A stretch of DNA of 64,000 nt from Formicarius rufipectus (GCA_013399695.1 VXAU01004425.1:208379-272378); one strand, 5' to 3'. Positions 25,501-38,765 are shown, counted from the first letter of the stretch. Program-made: numbers and translations. The notes: a model not told the origin generated them from the sequence alone.

Positions 25501-28500
25501 AAGTTGTATATTTTATTAGTAATGGAAGGCATTTATAGAGTAAAACCAAAAATTATGTTTTTCTGAAGGTCGTATTCTATATCAAACTATTTGAACTGTG
25601 AGTTTCTCCATTAGTATGTATCAAGGGCCACAGTCCATTCTCATCTTCTTGATAGGATCTCATTTTTATTAGTTTACAAAGACTCCAGTGCATATAACCC
25701 CCAAGAGAGTGATAGCAGGCTCGACTTTAGTACTAGTTATTAAATATACTGGAAATAACTATTTACAGTAATTGAATACATTGCCCTTGGCTTTGGGGAC
25801 CCAAAGGAGTCTTAAGAAAACAGTTTTTGAACAGGTCATACTTCACTTTCACCAGTCTCTGAGCTGGTCATAAAAAGTAGCTTTCTTTCATATCTTAGCA
25901 ATTTACATTAAAAGTAATGATAATTTTTGTCTGTTGTTATCTAAATGATAGACCACCTAATTTTCAGTTTATAAAAGCTATATTCCTTCTCCAGAATAAG
26001 ATGAAACCTTTCGGGGAAAAGTGTTTGAACAGTGAATGGGAGAATGAAGAGTGAAAGATTTGATCCAGATCCAAGTGCTCTCCCGGGGCTTGTTACTGAG
26101 GTAAATATAGCATGATTATAAGAACTAGCAAAATTCAGGTTGCACTTAGAATCAGTCATGTTTCATGCTCTCAGATGAAAAACTGTTCTGCCACAAAGCA
26201 CTGATCACCTTTCCCATTAAAATTAATTCACAAGACACTGACGATCTATTTAACGTTTTTAATCAGTATTACATACTGTACCTCCACACCAGTCTGATTT
26301 AACTGGATCAAGTTCAGCAATAACCAGAATGATTCTTCATATATCCAAACAATCTGAGTAATTGGCATAATTCTAATCCTGTGTCTTGTTTGATTTCTCC
26401 CACTTACATAACATTCAGTGAGCTAGAGGTGGTGACTGTTCCCTATTTTTTGTTGGGATGCTGCTCAGGAAACTCTTTTCCTTTTCATCTCCAAACATTT
26501 TTCACTTGATTTAATATGATGGGATATCTGGCAGATATTTAGGGGTCAGGGGAGAATTGAAGAATGTGTAGAAGATAAGTGTCAGGAAATTTAAAGACAA
26601 GCCCCTCATATGACTTGATTCTTTCATGTGTTCTTCAAAAATATAGACAGATGCTTTCCTAGTTTTTGCATCCCTAGTAGTCTTCTGTATTGGTAAATAT
26701 GATTTTTTTAAGAATGTTGTCTGGCTTTGTTGGATATGAAAAAGAAAATTTAGTAGCAATCAGTTTGACTTTTCCACTGTCTATATTTCTGTATGAAATA
26801 TGAGTAGTGAGGTGAATAAATAAAATACTTGGATTTTTAGTATGTTTGAGTTTAAGTCAATATGTTGATCACCTCACTTTGCCACTGATACAGTGTGAAG
26901 AGACAGCTATAAAGATCTACTGCATGTGAAAAGGATGTGAGTTTTGTTGGTAGATTTTATGCCCACAGGTGAAATTTAAAGTCTTCAAAGTCCTAAATTT
27001 CTAGTTCTTGGTGTTTTGGTTGATTGGTTGGTTGTTTTTCGTTTTGTTTTTCTTTCTGGCACTAGCTTCTGCTTTGTCTTATGCAGAAAATAAGAAAGGT
27101 TTTTGAGGCTGATCCATACCTATGGGCATTTGAAGGAGAATCTACCCAGTTTAAAGGTGATATGTTGGGCTTTGTTATATGGAAATTACTTAAAACTTTA
27201 ATTTGTTTTAGTTAAGAGGATCAAGAATTTTCAGGTTATGCATTGTCTGATGAGAAAAGCTTTCATTAGGCTGACTAGACCAGGATTACCAGTGAGAAGG
27301 ACTATGAAAAACACTGTCTGCCATTTAGAATTTTCTCTGTAAACAAGGTAGACATTTGTGAAACATAAAAACACAGTCTGACCACATGAGGAAGTGGCAA
27401 GAACAAGCATTTGCTCGTGTTTATAGTGCCTAGCATACCCCCTGCACAGGCTCTGAATAGCATTTTGTGGCCATGGTAATTCAGATGAGAAATAACCACA
27501 ATTAGTCTTCTTTCAAAACTTTGGTGTAAAGAATATTAAACTTTGTTTGCCTGAGTGTAGAATTAAGAGGTGACTAAGTGTTGTGCAAAACATTAGATTT
27601 CAGAAATCTTTGGAGATGATTTCTAGGAACACTGCCTAACTTAGGTACTGATGCTAGGCTGTTGTGCACTGTTTATTGTCTCCTGTATGTATTAGTTTTT
27701 TGGAAAAGGTGATCATGAGGACATATATCTCCTCATTTAGATGTTTCATTTAGGTGCATAACTGGGAAGCCTGTTCATATCTGCCCAAAGCTCCCAAGTG
27801 GCTGTTCCGGTGCATCACCATGGTTTCATATATAATGCTGCCAGAAGTATAAAGGCATTTGAGCTATTGACTAAATAGGCAGACAGTCTTTCCTTGATAG
27901 TTCTTACTTTTTCAACTTTTGACAAAACTGAAATATTAGATTATTTTTAAATTCAACAGCTTTCTACTGAAAAAGAGAATTCTGTTGTCCTAATCATGAC
28001 CCTGTGACAGCAAGCTCCTTACCCATCTAGTGGGATTCTTCCATACCTGCTGGTTGTATTCTTCATAAAAAAATAGGTATTAAACAGTAAATCAGCTATG
28101 GAACAAGGAAAAAGTTGTATGAAAATACCTAATGAAAGTTAATTGCTGTGTATTTTAGAGGTGTAAAGTAAGTCTTAATCATAATCCTGTTAAGTGCTAA
28201 CATTTAGTCTAACAAAAATGAAGTGTTTCAATAATACCATGATATTATATTCATTGTGTTTATACTAGGAAATTACTAAATTCAGCTGAGAAGAATTCCA
28301 TGCCCAGTTTTACATGCAAGCTCACTGCTTTTTGTGGTGGATACTGTGTTAAGTATAAGCAAGAGTATTATAAACTGAAGTCAGAGTTTGAGCCTGTACT
28401 ACATGAGCACTGACAATACAGGCCCTTCATTTAAGGAATGGAAAAACTCTAACTGCTTTGAAATTTGTAATAGTTGAAAACACCTGCCTAGTTCAGATTC

Positions 28501-29362
28501 CATGTTTCTGTTTGTCCTTTGACTGATTATTAGATTAACTTTGAATTTACTTTTTAGCTACTGTTTTATGTTTGTAACATGTTGCACTTTTTCTGTAGCA
28601 AAATTATGATTACAGACTGTTCACCTGGGAAAATTCAAATCTTCATCATAAATATAATGGTGCTTCAAAGGGGAACTAATGATATAGTTTATGAATTTTA
28701 ATTTCTGTTTTAAAAGTCAGCAAGTGCGCTTTTTATAAATGTAAACCATCTGTTGGCATCTTCTAAAAGACTAGAATTCAGTTCATCCAAGTATGAATTA
28801 TTTATTTAGGATTTTTTCCCTAAGTAAACTCTGTTTTCTTTTTTCTCCTCTCTTCCATAATAAACCATGTTTCTGTGTTAGACAGACTTTCAAAATCGAC
28901 ATATTCATAATGATGACATATACAATGTGGAGTGTTTTGAATTAGGATTACATCATAAAGGTAGTGGAGAGTACTTTCTTTTTTGTGTTGAAGCATATTT
29001 TTTAACCTTTCAAATTACACTGCCTTTAAGGGGCATTTTTGACTTCAGTAACATTAATTTCAGGTAGAGTGTAAGCAATGGTGGAGTTGCTATTGTCAGT
29101 CTATCACAATGCCTTGGAGAAGTATGTTGCTTACATAAGTGTTTACAAGCTTAATGAAAGCATATATCTGTGTAGGTTTGATGATTAATTTAACAAGAGC
29201 TAGAGTAAAACTGTAGGAGTACACTTCCAATATTCATTTGTATTGAAACAGAAGTATGTTGATGACTTTCTTTTGTAGGAATTCATAGCAAAATGCAACT
29301 CCAGATCCTAAAGAAGCACTGGCTGGCACTTGATAGTTTTCGTGACACTTCTCTCTCACATG

Positions 29363-29377
29363 GTTTATTTATTTATT
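29363..29377. repeat. TTTA microsatellite
   Basis: A short run of ttta units. Nothing further is visible. Confidence 0.75.
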
Positions 29378-30787
29378 TCCTGGCAGCTGTTCTTGATGAG
29401 ATATATTTGGACACTCGGGAGAGGAAGCAGAAACAGATGATCTATCTTGTTGCACTTTGCTAATTAGAACAATTCCCAGTGACCTCCATCTGCATAGTTT
29501 CAATTTTGCCTTTGAATCATGAATCAACAAACATTTTTTTTCTATTTGATAGACCACTGTTCCTTGTGAACAAATAGTATGTTAGCCTTATCTTTATTTT
29601 CTTTTGAGAAAAAAACCTGTTTGCTAGGAATTGACACTTATGCAACCTGCAGAAACTTGTTTGGCAAAAAGAATGACCACATCATCAAACATAAACCAGT
29701 TTTGTCACAGCACAAGGGGTGCTAATAGTCAGTGATATAACTGCTTTTAAAAATCAGTCTTATTACATAGTTTATTTCCCTTAGATCTGTGGACTTGTCA
29801 TTCAGTGGCCTGTCAAATTCAGTTTCCAAATATTTCCTATCTTTCCTAAAGTTAGTCTTTCAATTGCTATTATTTTTCTGTTATTTTACTAGAGTAATGT
29901 GAAATATTTACTATCCAGTAGATGTTTCTATCACTGCTGCTAATTGCAGCATGCAAAGGGAGAAAGAGTTATGCTGGAAATGTAGATCAGTAAAAATTCC
30001 TTTTGGACTGGAAAAAATGTGTTTCCTCATCACCAGCTGCCCAAATCTGTGTGCCCCTTAGCAGTGGTTTCTTTTTAAATTAATTCTGTTTCATTTCTTT
30101 CCTGTTCCGTATGAGTATAAAAGTTGAACTGAGGTGTGACAAGCAGTGTCCTTCACTGATCGCATATTTGCTCATGTGGTGTGATGAGTTTTCTGTGTGT
30201 TTGCAGACACCTCGTGTTTTCAGAATAAGGGAAGGCTTGGGAAGTGGGAACTCATAAGTATTCAAGCATTTTGAGACTCATACAGGGTCACCATCTGGGA
30301 CTGCCCGTTTCTCTCCATTTGTTGTAGAGAGGACTTGGAGGGACAAACTGAATTCGGCCATTAAATCCCTAAAAGCAACTGAAATGAAGGTGAACTTTGT
30401 CCTGCCCACCTGCCCCCTCTCCATCCTCCCTGCTTCAACAGGTTTTGTGTCCTCAAATATTGTATATATATTGTTTTAAATAATTACACAGATCTGTTGT
30501 TCTCTAAGTTCTTGAAATACCTTCAAAATTATTTTTTCCAAGCAAATATATATTTTTAGAATAAAAGTATTTTTATATGATTTTCATTTCAAAGCAGATT
30601 AAACCGAATTGTTATCGTTAGTTGTGTGTATCCTTGGCTTTAAGAACACTTCCCTGTTGTATTATTTTCAACTTATGCTCACTGGATATGCACAGGTACT
30701 AAACCTTCTCATAAATATTTGCATCAGTTTCTCAGGTTTTGAGAATAATTAATCATAATTAATGAGTTAATAATAAATATATTAATC

Positions 30788-30809
30788 TAATATAAATTAA
30801 TTTATATTA
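30788..30809. repeat. Perfect 22-bp AT palindrome
   Basis: taatataaatt followed directly by aatttatatta is self-complementary over 22 bases. It lies in the most AT-rich part of the intron. Confidence 0.85.
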
Positions 30810-33800
30810 AATAATTAATATTATTTAAATGTTGAATAAACTTTGTAGTTAGAGATGCATTATGGACCTAAGACATGAAACTTAATTTAAATACATTTTA
30901 TAAAAATTACTTATATAAGATTTTCAATGAAAAAAATCAATACAAAAACTTTTACTTTCTTACTGTATTTTAATGATGTTGTAATTTATTTATGGCATTT
31001 ATAATGCAATTTTTTTAAAAAAATGTTCTATATGATACAACAAATTCACCAGAATCAAAATATTTCAATATTATTAAAGTAAAATATTTCCATTAGTTTA
31101 CAATAAATTTTTTAAGAATTTTAAGAAATTTTTAACATTTTCAAGTTTCATTCCAAAACTACTGAAAACATTCTTGCCTACATGATAGAATTATAAGCTA
31201 ACTACTAACTTTTCAGTCTCTTCTCATTTTGGATTTGAACTCCAGACAGGTAAAATTTGTATTTCTTTCAGCTGATAGTTATGTGTTTTTTTTTATCTTT
31301 GCTAAACATGCTTTGAGACTACATTTGCACAGCAGAGTAATCTTTTAGATTAAGTAATTGAGAGAATGACCCAAGTCTTGTTCTTTTCATTGGTGTGAGT
31401 AGTTTTACTTATATCAGTACAACTGTTCCATGAGTAACAAAGACAAGCCAGCAAGCACAGGAATTAAATAGCTTTTATTTAAGCCATTTTGATCTTTCTT
31501 TGTTATTTCATTATCCTACCCATTCCTCTGGAGAAGAAACAAAGTTGGCAGGGAAAGAGACTCGCAGTTTGAATTTTATGGAGTGATTCCATGTGGTATA
31601 TGTAGCAACCACTGAAGCAAAACTCAATATAACGTGCAGCCTGGTTGCACAGGTTCAGTATATCACTTAGGTGGGAAGAGAGCTGCTCTGCCTCAACTGA
31701 ATTCAAGCCTCCTCTCATTAGATAGCAACAGAACTTTGTGCTCCTGTGTTACTACATATTTGTCAGGATAACACATGCCTTCTGCCTCCACCTCCCTGCT
31801 TGCCCAGAGGGCTGTGGGCCAGCAGAGCCAGAGCTCGGCCGTGTCTGCTTTGGGGGAACCATGGGGCCTGTTTTCTTATGAGAGCTCTGTGTACAGTGGC
31901 ATCTGCGATTATCCTAATCGAGTAACTACATAAGCATAAAGTCAGAGGCAGCTTCCCAGTGCTGTATAGACATTTAACTTAAACATTTATCATTACACTA
32001 TAGCAACTGTGTGAGGCCAACATCCCTCAGTCTAGTTGGCTCAGGGGCTTGTTTTGTAACACTCTCAGAGCTGCCAGCTCTCAAGACATTTGGTGTTTTT
32101 CTTCAGTCCCCAAACCATGGAATCATGTGACACAATAAGAATATCTTTCATTTATTCTCCTCAAAAAATCTCTGAAACATGAAAGAACATTTTTAGCCTC
32201 TGTGAACACAAAAGAACATTTGGAAATATTTCCTTCATCTGCACCTAAACCTTAATAAGAGGGCTCTTCTTCCAAGCTGCATGTTTGTATTTTTAAGAAA
32301 GTGTCATTCTGAGGGGGCAGATGGATGATTTCTTGAACAACTGAGGATGTGTGTTCTAAACAGAGATACATTAGGTGTTCTTGGGATGGAGCCAGAAGAC
32401 TTTTTTTTTTTTTTCCTCCTGTTTATTGAAGAGCTTTCCTGTCTTTGGGTATGAGATCTCCTTAAAATTTACTGTCACTGACATTTCTATTGAGTTTAGA
32501 AGGTCTAACTTCATATTCAAACATTATTATTATTGATTTGGGAAGTCATAAGAGGAGTAGTTATATTTTAGGTATTAACACTCTTCTAAGGTCACCAGTT
32601 ACACTTTATGGAGAATAGTTTTCCTCTGTTCTATTACTGATGTAAGTTTTGAATAGTCATATGTTATTTCTTAAAGGTTTATTTCACATTTTCAGGCATC
32701 AGGGGATCTGGAATTCTGGGGAAAGCCTGACCTAGATTGCCTAGGATGAGTGATAGGTTTCTGCCTTTTTTCAAATAATAATCCATGCCTAAATAGAAAA
32801 CCTGGACACTGTAGATTTTACTCTTGGTTCTGAGTGGAAAGCATCCAACTCAACAAATGCAGCCAGACATTGCAGCCAATAATCTGTGCTGTAGAAGGAT
32901 GACATACTGAGCATGTAGCCTGAATTCTCTCTCCTCTAACATGGTCTGGAGATCACTTCTAGGGCTGCATAAGAACTCTTTTCTTACAGTTGTTTTGGCT
33001 TGGATGATTTATTTGGCCTAATGTCCAAATCAGGATTGCTTGGTAATTTATAGGAATATTGTTTGTAGAAGATGGAGTCAAAATTTGTATCCACCAGAGA
33101 CTAGGAATAGTGAAGGAAAATTATGTCAGCCTGCAGGCAGGTCATTGACTGAATTAACCTATTTAGTTTTTTGCCTACTCTGAACTGGAGAAAATAGATT
33201 TTCCTTGCACTGGGGCTTTTATGTAAATGTGTGTGGAAATGTACAAATTAGAAAAGTTCCATAATTTGTTACATTTTTGTCTTGTTATATTAGCTGCTAC
33301 TAGTACAATACCCTTCCATACAGTATTTTTTTTTTATTTCCTTTTTTCCTTTACTTTTTATAGTGCTCTTGAAGAAGAGGGTTTAACACTCTCCTTCTCA
33401 AATATATGCTTTAGACTTCTCATCCTTTGTAAGTTTTGCGTATGTGATGCCATGTAATTGTTTTCTCAGAAAACTAGTGAGTTTATTTTTCCTTTAACAT
33501 TTTCTGAGACTAGAGAATTGGCTGTGCAATAGGGATTCCAATTCAATAATTAAACATATGCACATTCAGCTCAAATATTTTTTCTAAGAACATTTTAACA
33601 CCAAAGTAATGATTTTTTTTTAAGATGGAAAGCACAAGAATCTAAGGTGAATAACTGCTATATAATCAAACAGTGTCACTAATCGATCCAGTTCTTCTTT
33701 CTTTGAATAGCTATGCTGGCAGCTTAACAAAGATGGCAAGAATTCCCACAAGATAAGCATAAATACCTGAAAAGGAAGTTCCTTACCTCAAGCAAATTAT

Positions 33801-36743
33801 GATTGCTTTATATGTCTTGAGGCACAAAGTCTGTATTGCCCCTGAAACTGTATTCACAGCTCAATTAATATTTCTCTTTATTTATTTAAGTTTGTTGCAG
33901 AATTCTCATTTATTCACTGCTCCTATAACATTTTCTGCTGTGGGTTCAATAGTATGTTTCACACGTTTATTTCACAAGAAAACTAGTGCTTGTTAAAAAA
34001 ATATTTTTTAATTTTGTCTTCTTTTAGTTATCTTCGGGTGTTTCCATTTTCTTTTGTTGTAAAGAGGTATATCAGCCTTGTTAGGAAGCTGTGAATTCTT
34101 ATATTTAGAGGAAAAGCTGAGAACTGATGATGACAGAGAAAATAGGACAAAATTATGGTGATGTTCCTATGAAAAAGATTTATAGTGGAGAGGCTGAAAT
34201 ATCTCCTTTGGGCTTAGTGATATTTATGTAAACTTCCCTTAAATCACTTTTTTTTGTAACAAGGAAAATTGTAGGTAAAAAGATTAAAAAAGGACAGCCT
34301 TTGTAAGGTGATGCTCAAAGAGTTTGTTGTCCTGTTTGGAGGAGCTCTGTTTTGTTGCCTTTATAGAGAAAAGCCAGATACCCTGTAAAGTATTTTGTAT
34401 TCCTTTACATCAGAAGTCAGTTATGATTCCTACATCTTGGATCCCAGGCATTTCTCATTTATCATGCCTTTGAGCCTAAGACTTTCTAGCTGACAGTTTT
34501 GAACGTTACTTTTCTCTGGCATCAGCAACCTTGCCTAAGCTGTAAAAGCTTGGGGTTCAAGCTATATTTTATTTTGTGTTCTCATACCCTTTCTTGGCTT
34601 GATTGCTTATATAAGTTTTAAAAATCACAGCAAGCTGGAAACAGAAGCTGCAACAATTATATGAAAAGGATGCAGTGGCTGCTGCACCATTTTGCTGTAG
34701 ATGAGTAATAGACTAGTATGTAAACAGATGCAAGTCAAAGATGAATGCAAAATGGATGAGGGGAAGCAGACAGAAAAAAGTTAGGAAAATAGGATATGGG
34801 AATATTTTATCATTTTTGTAGGAAAATATTATGCCAGTGGCATGGGAGATCTCTGTGCTATAGTCAGTCAATTTCAGAAGTATCTTCCTGCTTTGGGCTT
34901 TTTTTTTTTTTTTTAAATTTAAGGATAAAATCTACATATGCACTTACTGAACTTTTATGGTGAGGGTTCAAAATGAACTGTTCATCAGATATGTAGTTCC
35001 AGGTTATTACTAGACCAAACAAAGTTCTGCTTTGTGAACTCTGGAAAATAAAAATACCTTGTAGGAATCATGTCTGTAGTTAAAGTGAAAACTTATCTTA
35101 TGTTTTCATAACTAAAATATTGTTTAATTCAAATTTAGTACCATTACCAAAACATGAAAGAAAACAGAAAGAAGACATAGAAAGAGAAAGCAGACAAAGG
35201 AAAAATACTTGCAGAGAAAATATGCAGAAAAATAACATTCTGGCATTGAAGAACTGAGGTTTCTGTTATTTCTAACATGCTAGTTTTGTTAATGTAGATT
35301 ATAAACAAACTGATAGAGTTCATTTACAGTGTTTGAGTTACATAGCATCCAGGAGAGGCTAAACTGTTGACCTGCATGCCATTTTGTGACTACCTCAAGC
35401 AGAGGGGATTGAAAGTCATGCTAAGCCCTAACACAAGGACAAGGTGGAGCAAGAAATACCTTGTTTTAAGTAATTTCAGTGTAAGGAAAAAGTGGTTTGA
35501 ATTGCTCAAACTTTTAAGCCTTATATTGTTTCTTTCAGCTAAGGACTTCCAGGCTGGGAAAGTTCATCTAAGTAGGCACAGAACATGACTGTAGAGATAT
35601 TCCCTCATCAAAAGATATGCTGTTGTGTATCTGATCTTCATAATCTTAATCTTGTCTCCATTCTATAGAAATCTGTGCTGTATTAATTCTGGAATAGTTT
35701 GTAGCTTTCTGTAAATCTCATGACTACTCTTCTTTTGTACTGGGAAGGTCTAGCAGCTGGTTGATAAATCTACCCTCAGCAGTATAATATTCAGCTATTT
35801 TTTATAATAAATTATATTATTTAATAACTGTATATTTCTCTTTTACTGTCACAGTATATTTTTCACAATGTTAAGAAATAAGCTCTTTTTTTGTTATTTT
35901 GAAAAGAGTTGTGCTCTGATGGGCATGTTGAGATTTGAATAATTGAAATCCCATTTTAATCATCTCTCACTGTCATCACTGGAGTTGGATAAGTATAGCA
36001 GCATTTTCTGTATTGTTTCCACATATGTACATTTCAGACTGAAAAGTACAATGCACAGTCATTCAGGGGCCCTAGCTACAATTAATTGACTCAGCATATT
36101 TTTCACCTTAATAATTTTGACACCAAGGTTTTTATAAAATTAGAACCAATGTAAATTTAATGGGACTGACACTATAAAAGAAAAATAAAACAGGCAGTCT
36201 AGAAACACTTCTGTGCAATTTAGGCACATCTCTCATGTTTACTGTCATAAAATTTTATGGCTGCATAGAGCAGTCAAATTATATACAGGAAGCTAAAAAT
36301 TAATAAATACCTCTTTAAGTATGCAAGAATAGATTAAGTCTTTTCATGGGAGGTGAGAGCAGCATTAGACAAAGGAATCTGCAGTCACACATGCACATAT
36401 CCGTCCCATTCTGTTCCAATTGAACCAGAGGAGATTTTCCTGTTGTCTCAAGTAGGTATTGAATCAGAACTACAATCTAAATAAATATTCAGTAATTCAG
36501 TTTCATCTTGTTATGGACCTTCTTACATGTAAGAAGAAAACAAAATGGTAAGGTGTCCATGAAGCCTGAGGATATGTGTCAGTGCTGGGCAGGCCTCTCC
36601 CAGTGCTTCCACGTGGCACAGAGAGCAGAACAGTAGGGGAACATGTGCAGTCAGCTGGTCATGGTAAACCTATCAGTTTTCTGGCCTCTCCCTTGTTCTC
36701 TGTATGAGCTGGGAGAACATCCTCTGTGTTCTGTCCTGTTGCA

Positions 36744-36749
36744 CCATTA
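36744..36749. repeat. 5' target-site duplication of the solo LTR
   Basis: ccatta directly precedes the TG of the LTR and is repeated exactly at 37051-37056 after its terminal CA. Six bases is the size expected for class II (ERVK/alpha- and betaretrovirus-like) integrases. Confidence 0.82.
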
Positions 36750-37050
36750 TGTAGAGGCTTAGTTGGCTGATGGGGGTTGCATGGACATGCTGCAGGTGGC
36801 TGAGTGGGAGCTTGGGAAACATCGGACTCAGCTAGTTCGAGTTGCTGCAGCTGTTACATGATAACAGAATGTTGTGATTAGAAAGGCATGAGAAATAGGT
36901 GGGGTTTTCCCTTAAAAAAGCATCCAATAATATGTTTAGGTTGCAGAATATGTATTAGCTCATTATATACAAGAATGTAACGTGTGAATCAATAAACCGA
37001 AGCTTGCTGATCATTCATATTGAGCGCACAAGTTCTCCCGCACCGTGACA
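36750..37050 (+). mobile_element. Solo LTR of an endogenous retrovirus, class II type
   Basis: A 301-base element starts TGTAGAGGC, ends CCGTGACA, and is flanked by the identical hexamer ccatta on both sides. That is the classic picture of an LTR left after recombination between two proviral LTRs. A TATA-like cattatatac at 36961-36970 is followed 21 bases later by AATAAA at 36991-36996. This compact U3-R-U5 order places transcription on the + strand and resembles the small LTRs of alpharetrovirus-like bird elements. No gag, pol or env sequence is present on either side, so the proviral body is gone. It lies in the same direction as DGKB, which is less common for LTRs kept in introns. The family name cannot be given from sequence memory alone. 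Confidence 0.82.
36991..36996 (+). promoter_or_regulatory. Polyadenylation signal AATAAA within the solo LTR
   Basis: This canonical hexamer lies in the LTR in DGKB's sense direction, with a T/G-containing segment (gcttgctgatcattcatattg) after it. It could promote premature polyadenylation of DGKB pre-mRNA; whether it is used is unknown. Confidence 0.55.
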
Positions 37051-37056
37051 CCATTA
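37051..37056. repeat. 3' target-site duplication of the solo LTR
   Basis: ccatta follows the terminal CA of the LTR and matches 36744-36749 exactly. Confidence 0.82.
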
Positions 37057-38261
37057 CATGCGCTTTCAAAGAGGTTGTGCATGCTTTTGAGAACTCTTAG
37101 CAGTTCTCCATCTGGTTTCATCTTTGCAACAATTTCTCACCATTTTCTTCCACTTGTGTATGGTCATTCTTTGTCATCATAGCTGACTTGTATGTCAGCA
37201 TAGCTACTTTTATGGCACAGCCCTCATGAATCTTCAGAAATTTTCCCAAAAATTTTGAATAACACGGTCTTTGGGATCATCATTTTCTCTTCAGAAAATT
37301 AGTAGAACTTGGCTCACTAGCTCACCTAGCTTAGTCTAGCTGCACGATTCCTGTGTGATCATATAAAACCCCAGACTAAGAGAGCACAGGGAATCACAGC
37401 CTTGCACTGTCTTCAGGTTTGACAATAAACTAAACAGGCTAATATTAAATCAGTTTTCAGGTGATTTTTACCATCTTGGGTCTCTCTGTGAATACAGTGA
37501 CTAAGTTGCCAATTTCTGTAATTTCCTTTGCCTTTCTTAATGGGCCAGAATAGAAGTTTTTAACTATGAATTTTTGAACACACATCCTGGTTCCCATTCT
37601 AACTTGAGTATGCTGTCAGAGGCATTAGAAGGGAGCACTGGAGTTTCAGCCACCCAACATTCCAATGTTTTGTTACAGAGATGAGTTTAATGCCTTTTTT
37701 TCCTTTCCTGATAAATGATCAGTAGTTCTGTGTTCTCTTTAAGACAGTGGTTTTCTTTTCATTATTTTTCTTAAGCACAAAAATTATCTCTTGTGATTAC
37801 AAACCAAATACAAAATCTGAATCAGAAATTCCCCAGGTGTCTTATACTGTTTTAATATTTTCTGGTAATTATGACAATTTTTCCTATTATGGAGATTATA
37901 CAGCTCTTTTACAGTGGGATAAATATTCTGAAATATTGTGGAATGAAACAGAAAAGCAAAGTACTGTCATAATATGAATTGTGCAGACATACAAGGGATA
38001 CTCTATTCAGAATCTGGTTTTGTGATCTGACTTACTCAGAATTTTTCAGCTGGAAAGAAAAAAAAGGTTTGCATTCTCAAGTTTTTCATGTATTTCTTAA
38101 ATTGTTCCCCCAGAGTGGGGGGGCGGGGGGCGGAAATAAAAAAGAATGGCAAATTAATCAGTTCATGTTAGCTACATAATTAGTGTTTTCTGGACTCACA
38201 GTTTGACAATATGATTCGTTTTTTGCATTGGAAAAAGAAATTAGCACAAAGACACATATTC
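37057..38261. other. Intron stretch between the solo LTR and a CR1 fragment
   Basis: About 1.2 kb with no recognised element apart from a G-rich tract at 38117-38133. An open frame at 37747-37977 begins with a hydrophobic run but shows no family motif and is treated as chance. Confidence 0.6.
38117..38133 (+). repeat. G-rich tract
   Basis: Seven G, C, six G, C, two G on the sense strand of DGKB, standing out in AT-rich sequence. It could form a G-quadruplex, though four well-separated G-triplets are not quite present. Confidence 0.6.
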
Positions 38262-38765
38262 AGTGTCTGGAAAGAGCCTGGCTCCGTGTTCTTTGCACCC
38301 TCCCTTCAAGCATTTGTACCAATTAATAAGAGCCCGTGGAGCTTTCTCTTCCCCAGGCTAGCCATTCTTGGCTCTCTCAGCCTTTCCTCGTAGGAGAGAT
38401 GTTCCAGTTGCTTAATCATCTGGATGGACCTGAACTGGAACCTCTCCAGTGTGTCCATGTCTCTTGCACTGAAGAGCCCAGAGCTGGACCCAGGACTCCA
38501 GGCACAGCCTTGCCAGTGCTGAGTACAGGGTAAGGATCACCTCTCTGCATCTACTGGAATTACTGTGTCTAATGAAGCCCAGGATACCATTGGCCTCCTT
38601 TGCAGCAAGGGCATATTGATGGCTCATATTCAACCTGGTGAAGAACCCCACGTGCTTTTTTGCCAAGCTGCTTTCAGCTGGGTGGCCCCCACATGTCCTG
38701 GTGCCTGGGGTTGTTCCTTCCCGGGTACAGGACTTTGTACTTTGCCCTGATGAATTTCATGAGGT
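38262..38765 (-). mobile_element. CR1 LINE fragment, about 500 bp, antisense to DGKB
   Basis: The + strand follows the reverse complement of the avian CR1 3' region over its whole length. Landmarks are tttgcaccctcccttcaagc, ctctcagcctttcctcgtag, gagagatgttccagttgctt, gctggacccaggactccagg, cagtgctgagtacagg, gcccaggataccattggcct and ttcatgaggt. The CR1 3' terminus, which would lie to the left with its GGAAGGGACC segment and octamer repeats, is missing, as is the 5' end. Ordinary CR1 copies are truncated only at the 5' side, so this copy has probably lost its 3' end by later deletion. The stop codons in its frames show that it is inactive. Confidence 0.93.

Larger units (their letters stand above)
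22532..36743. other. Intron stretch without recognised elements
   Basis: About 14 kb of AT-rich intron. It contains homopolymer runs at 23653-23671 (A), 24994-25008 (T), 32401-32414 (T) and 34899-34914 (T), a TTTA repeat at 29363-29377, a strongly AT-rich zone around 30730-31140 with a 22-bp perfect palindrome, and a locally GC-richer patch near 31790-31870. No open frame shows a known domain. Confidence 0.6.

Noticed and set aside
36854..37060. Alternative LTR boundaries using the 7-bp repeat ttacatg (36854-36860 and 37054-37060)
   Set aside because: That choice would not give TG...CA ends. The ccatta duplication at 36744 and 37051 gives perfect TG...CA ends and the expected 6-bp duplication size.
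37747..37977. Open frame with a hydrophobic start resembling a signal peptide and two N-glycosylation-like sites
   Set aside because: The start is not supported by any promoter or splice evidence, the hydrophobic run comes from T-rich sequence, and no family is recognised.
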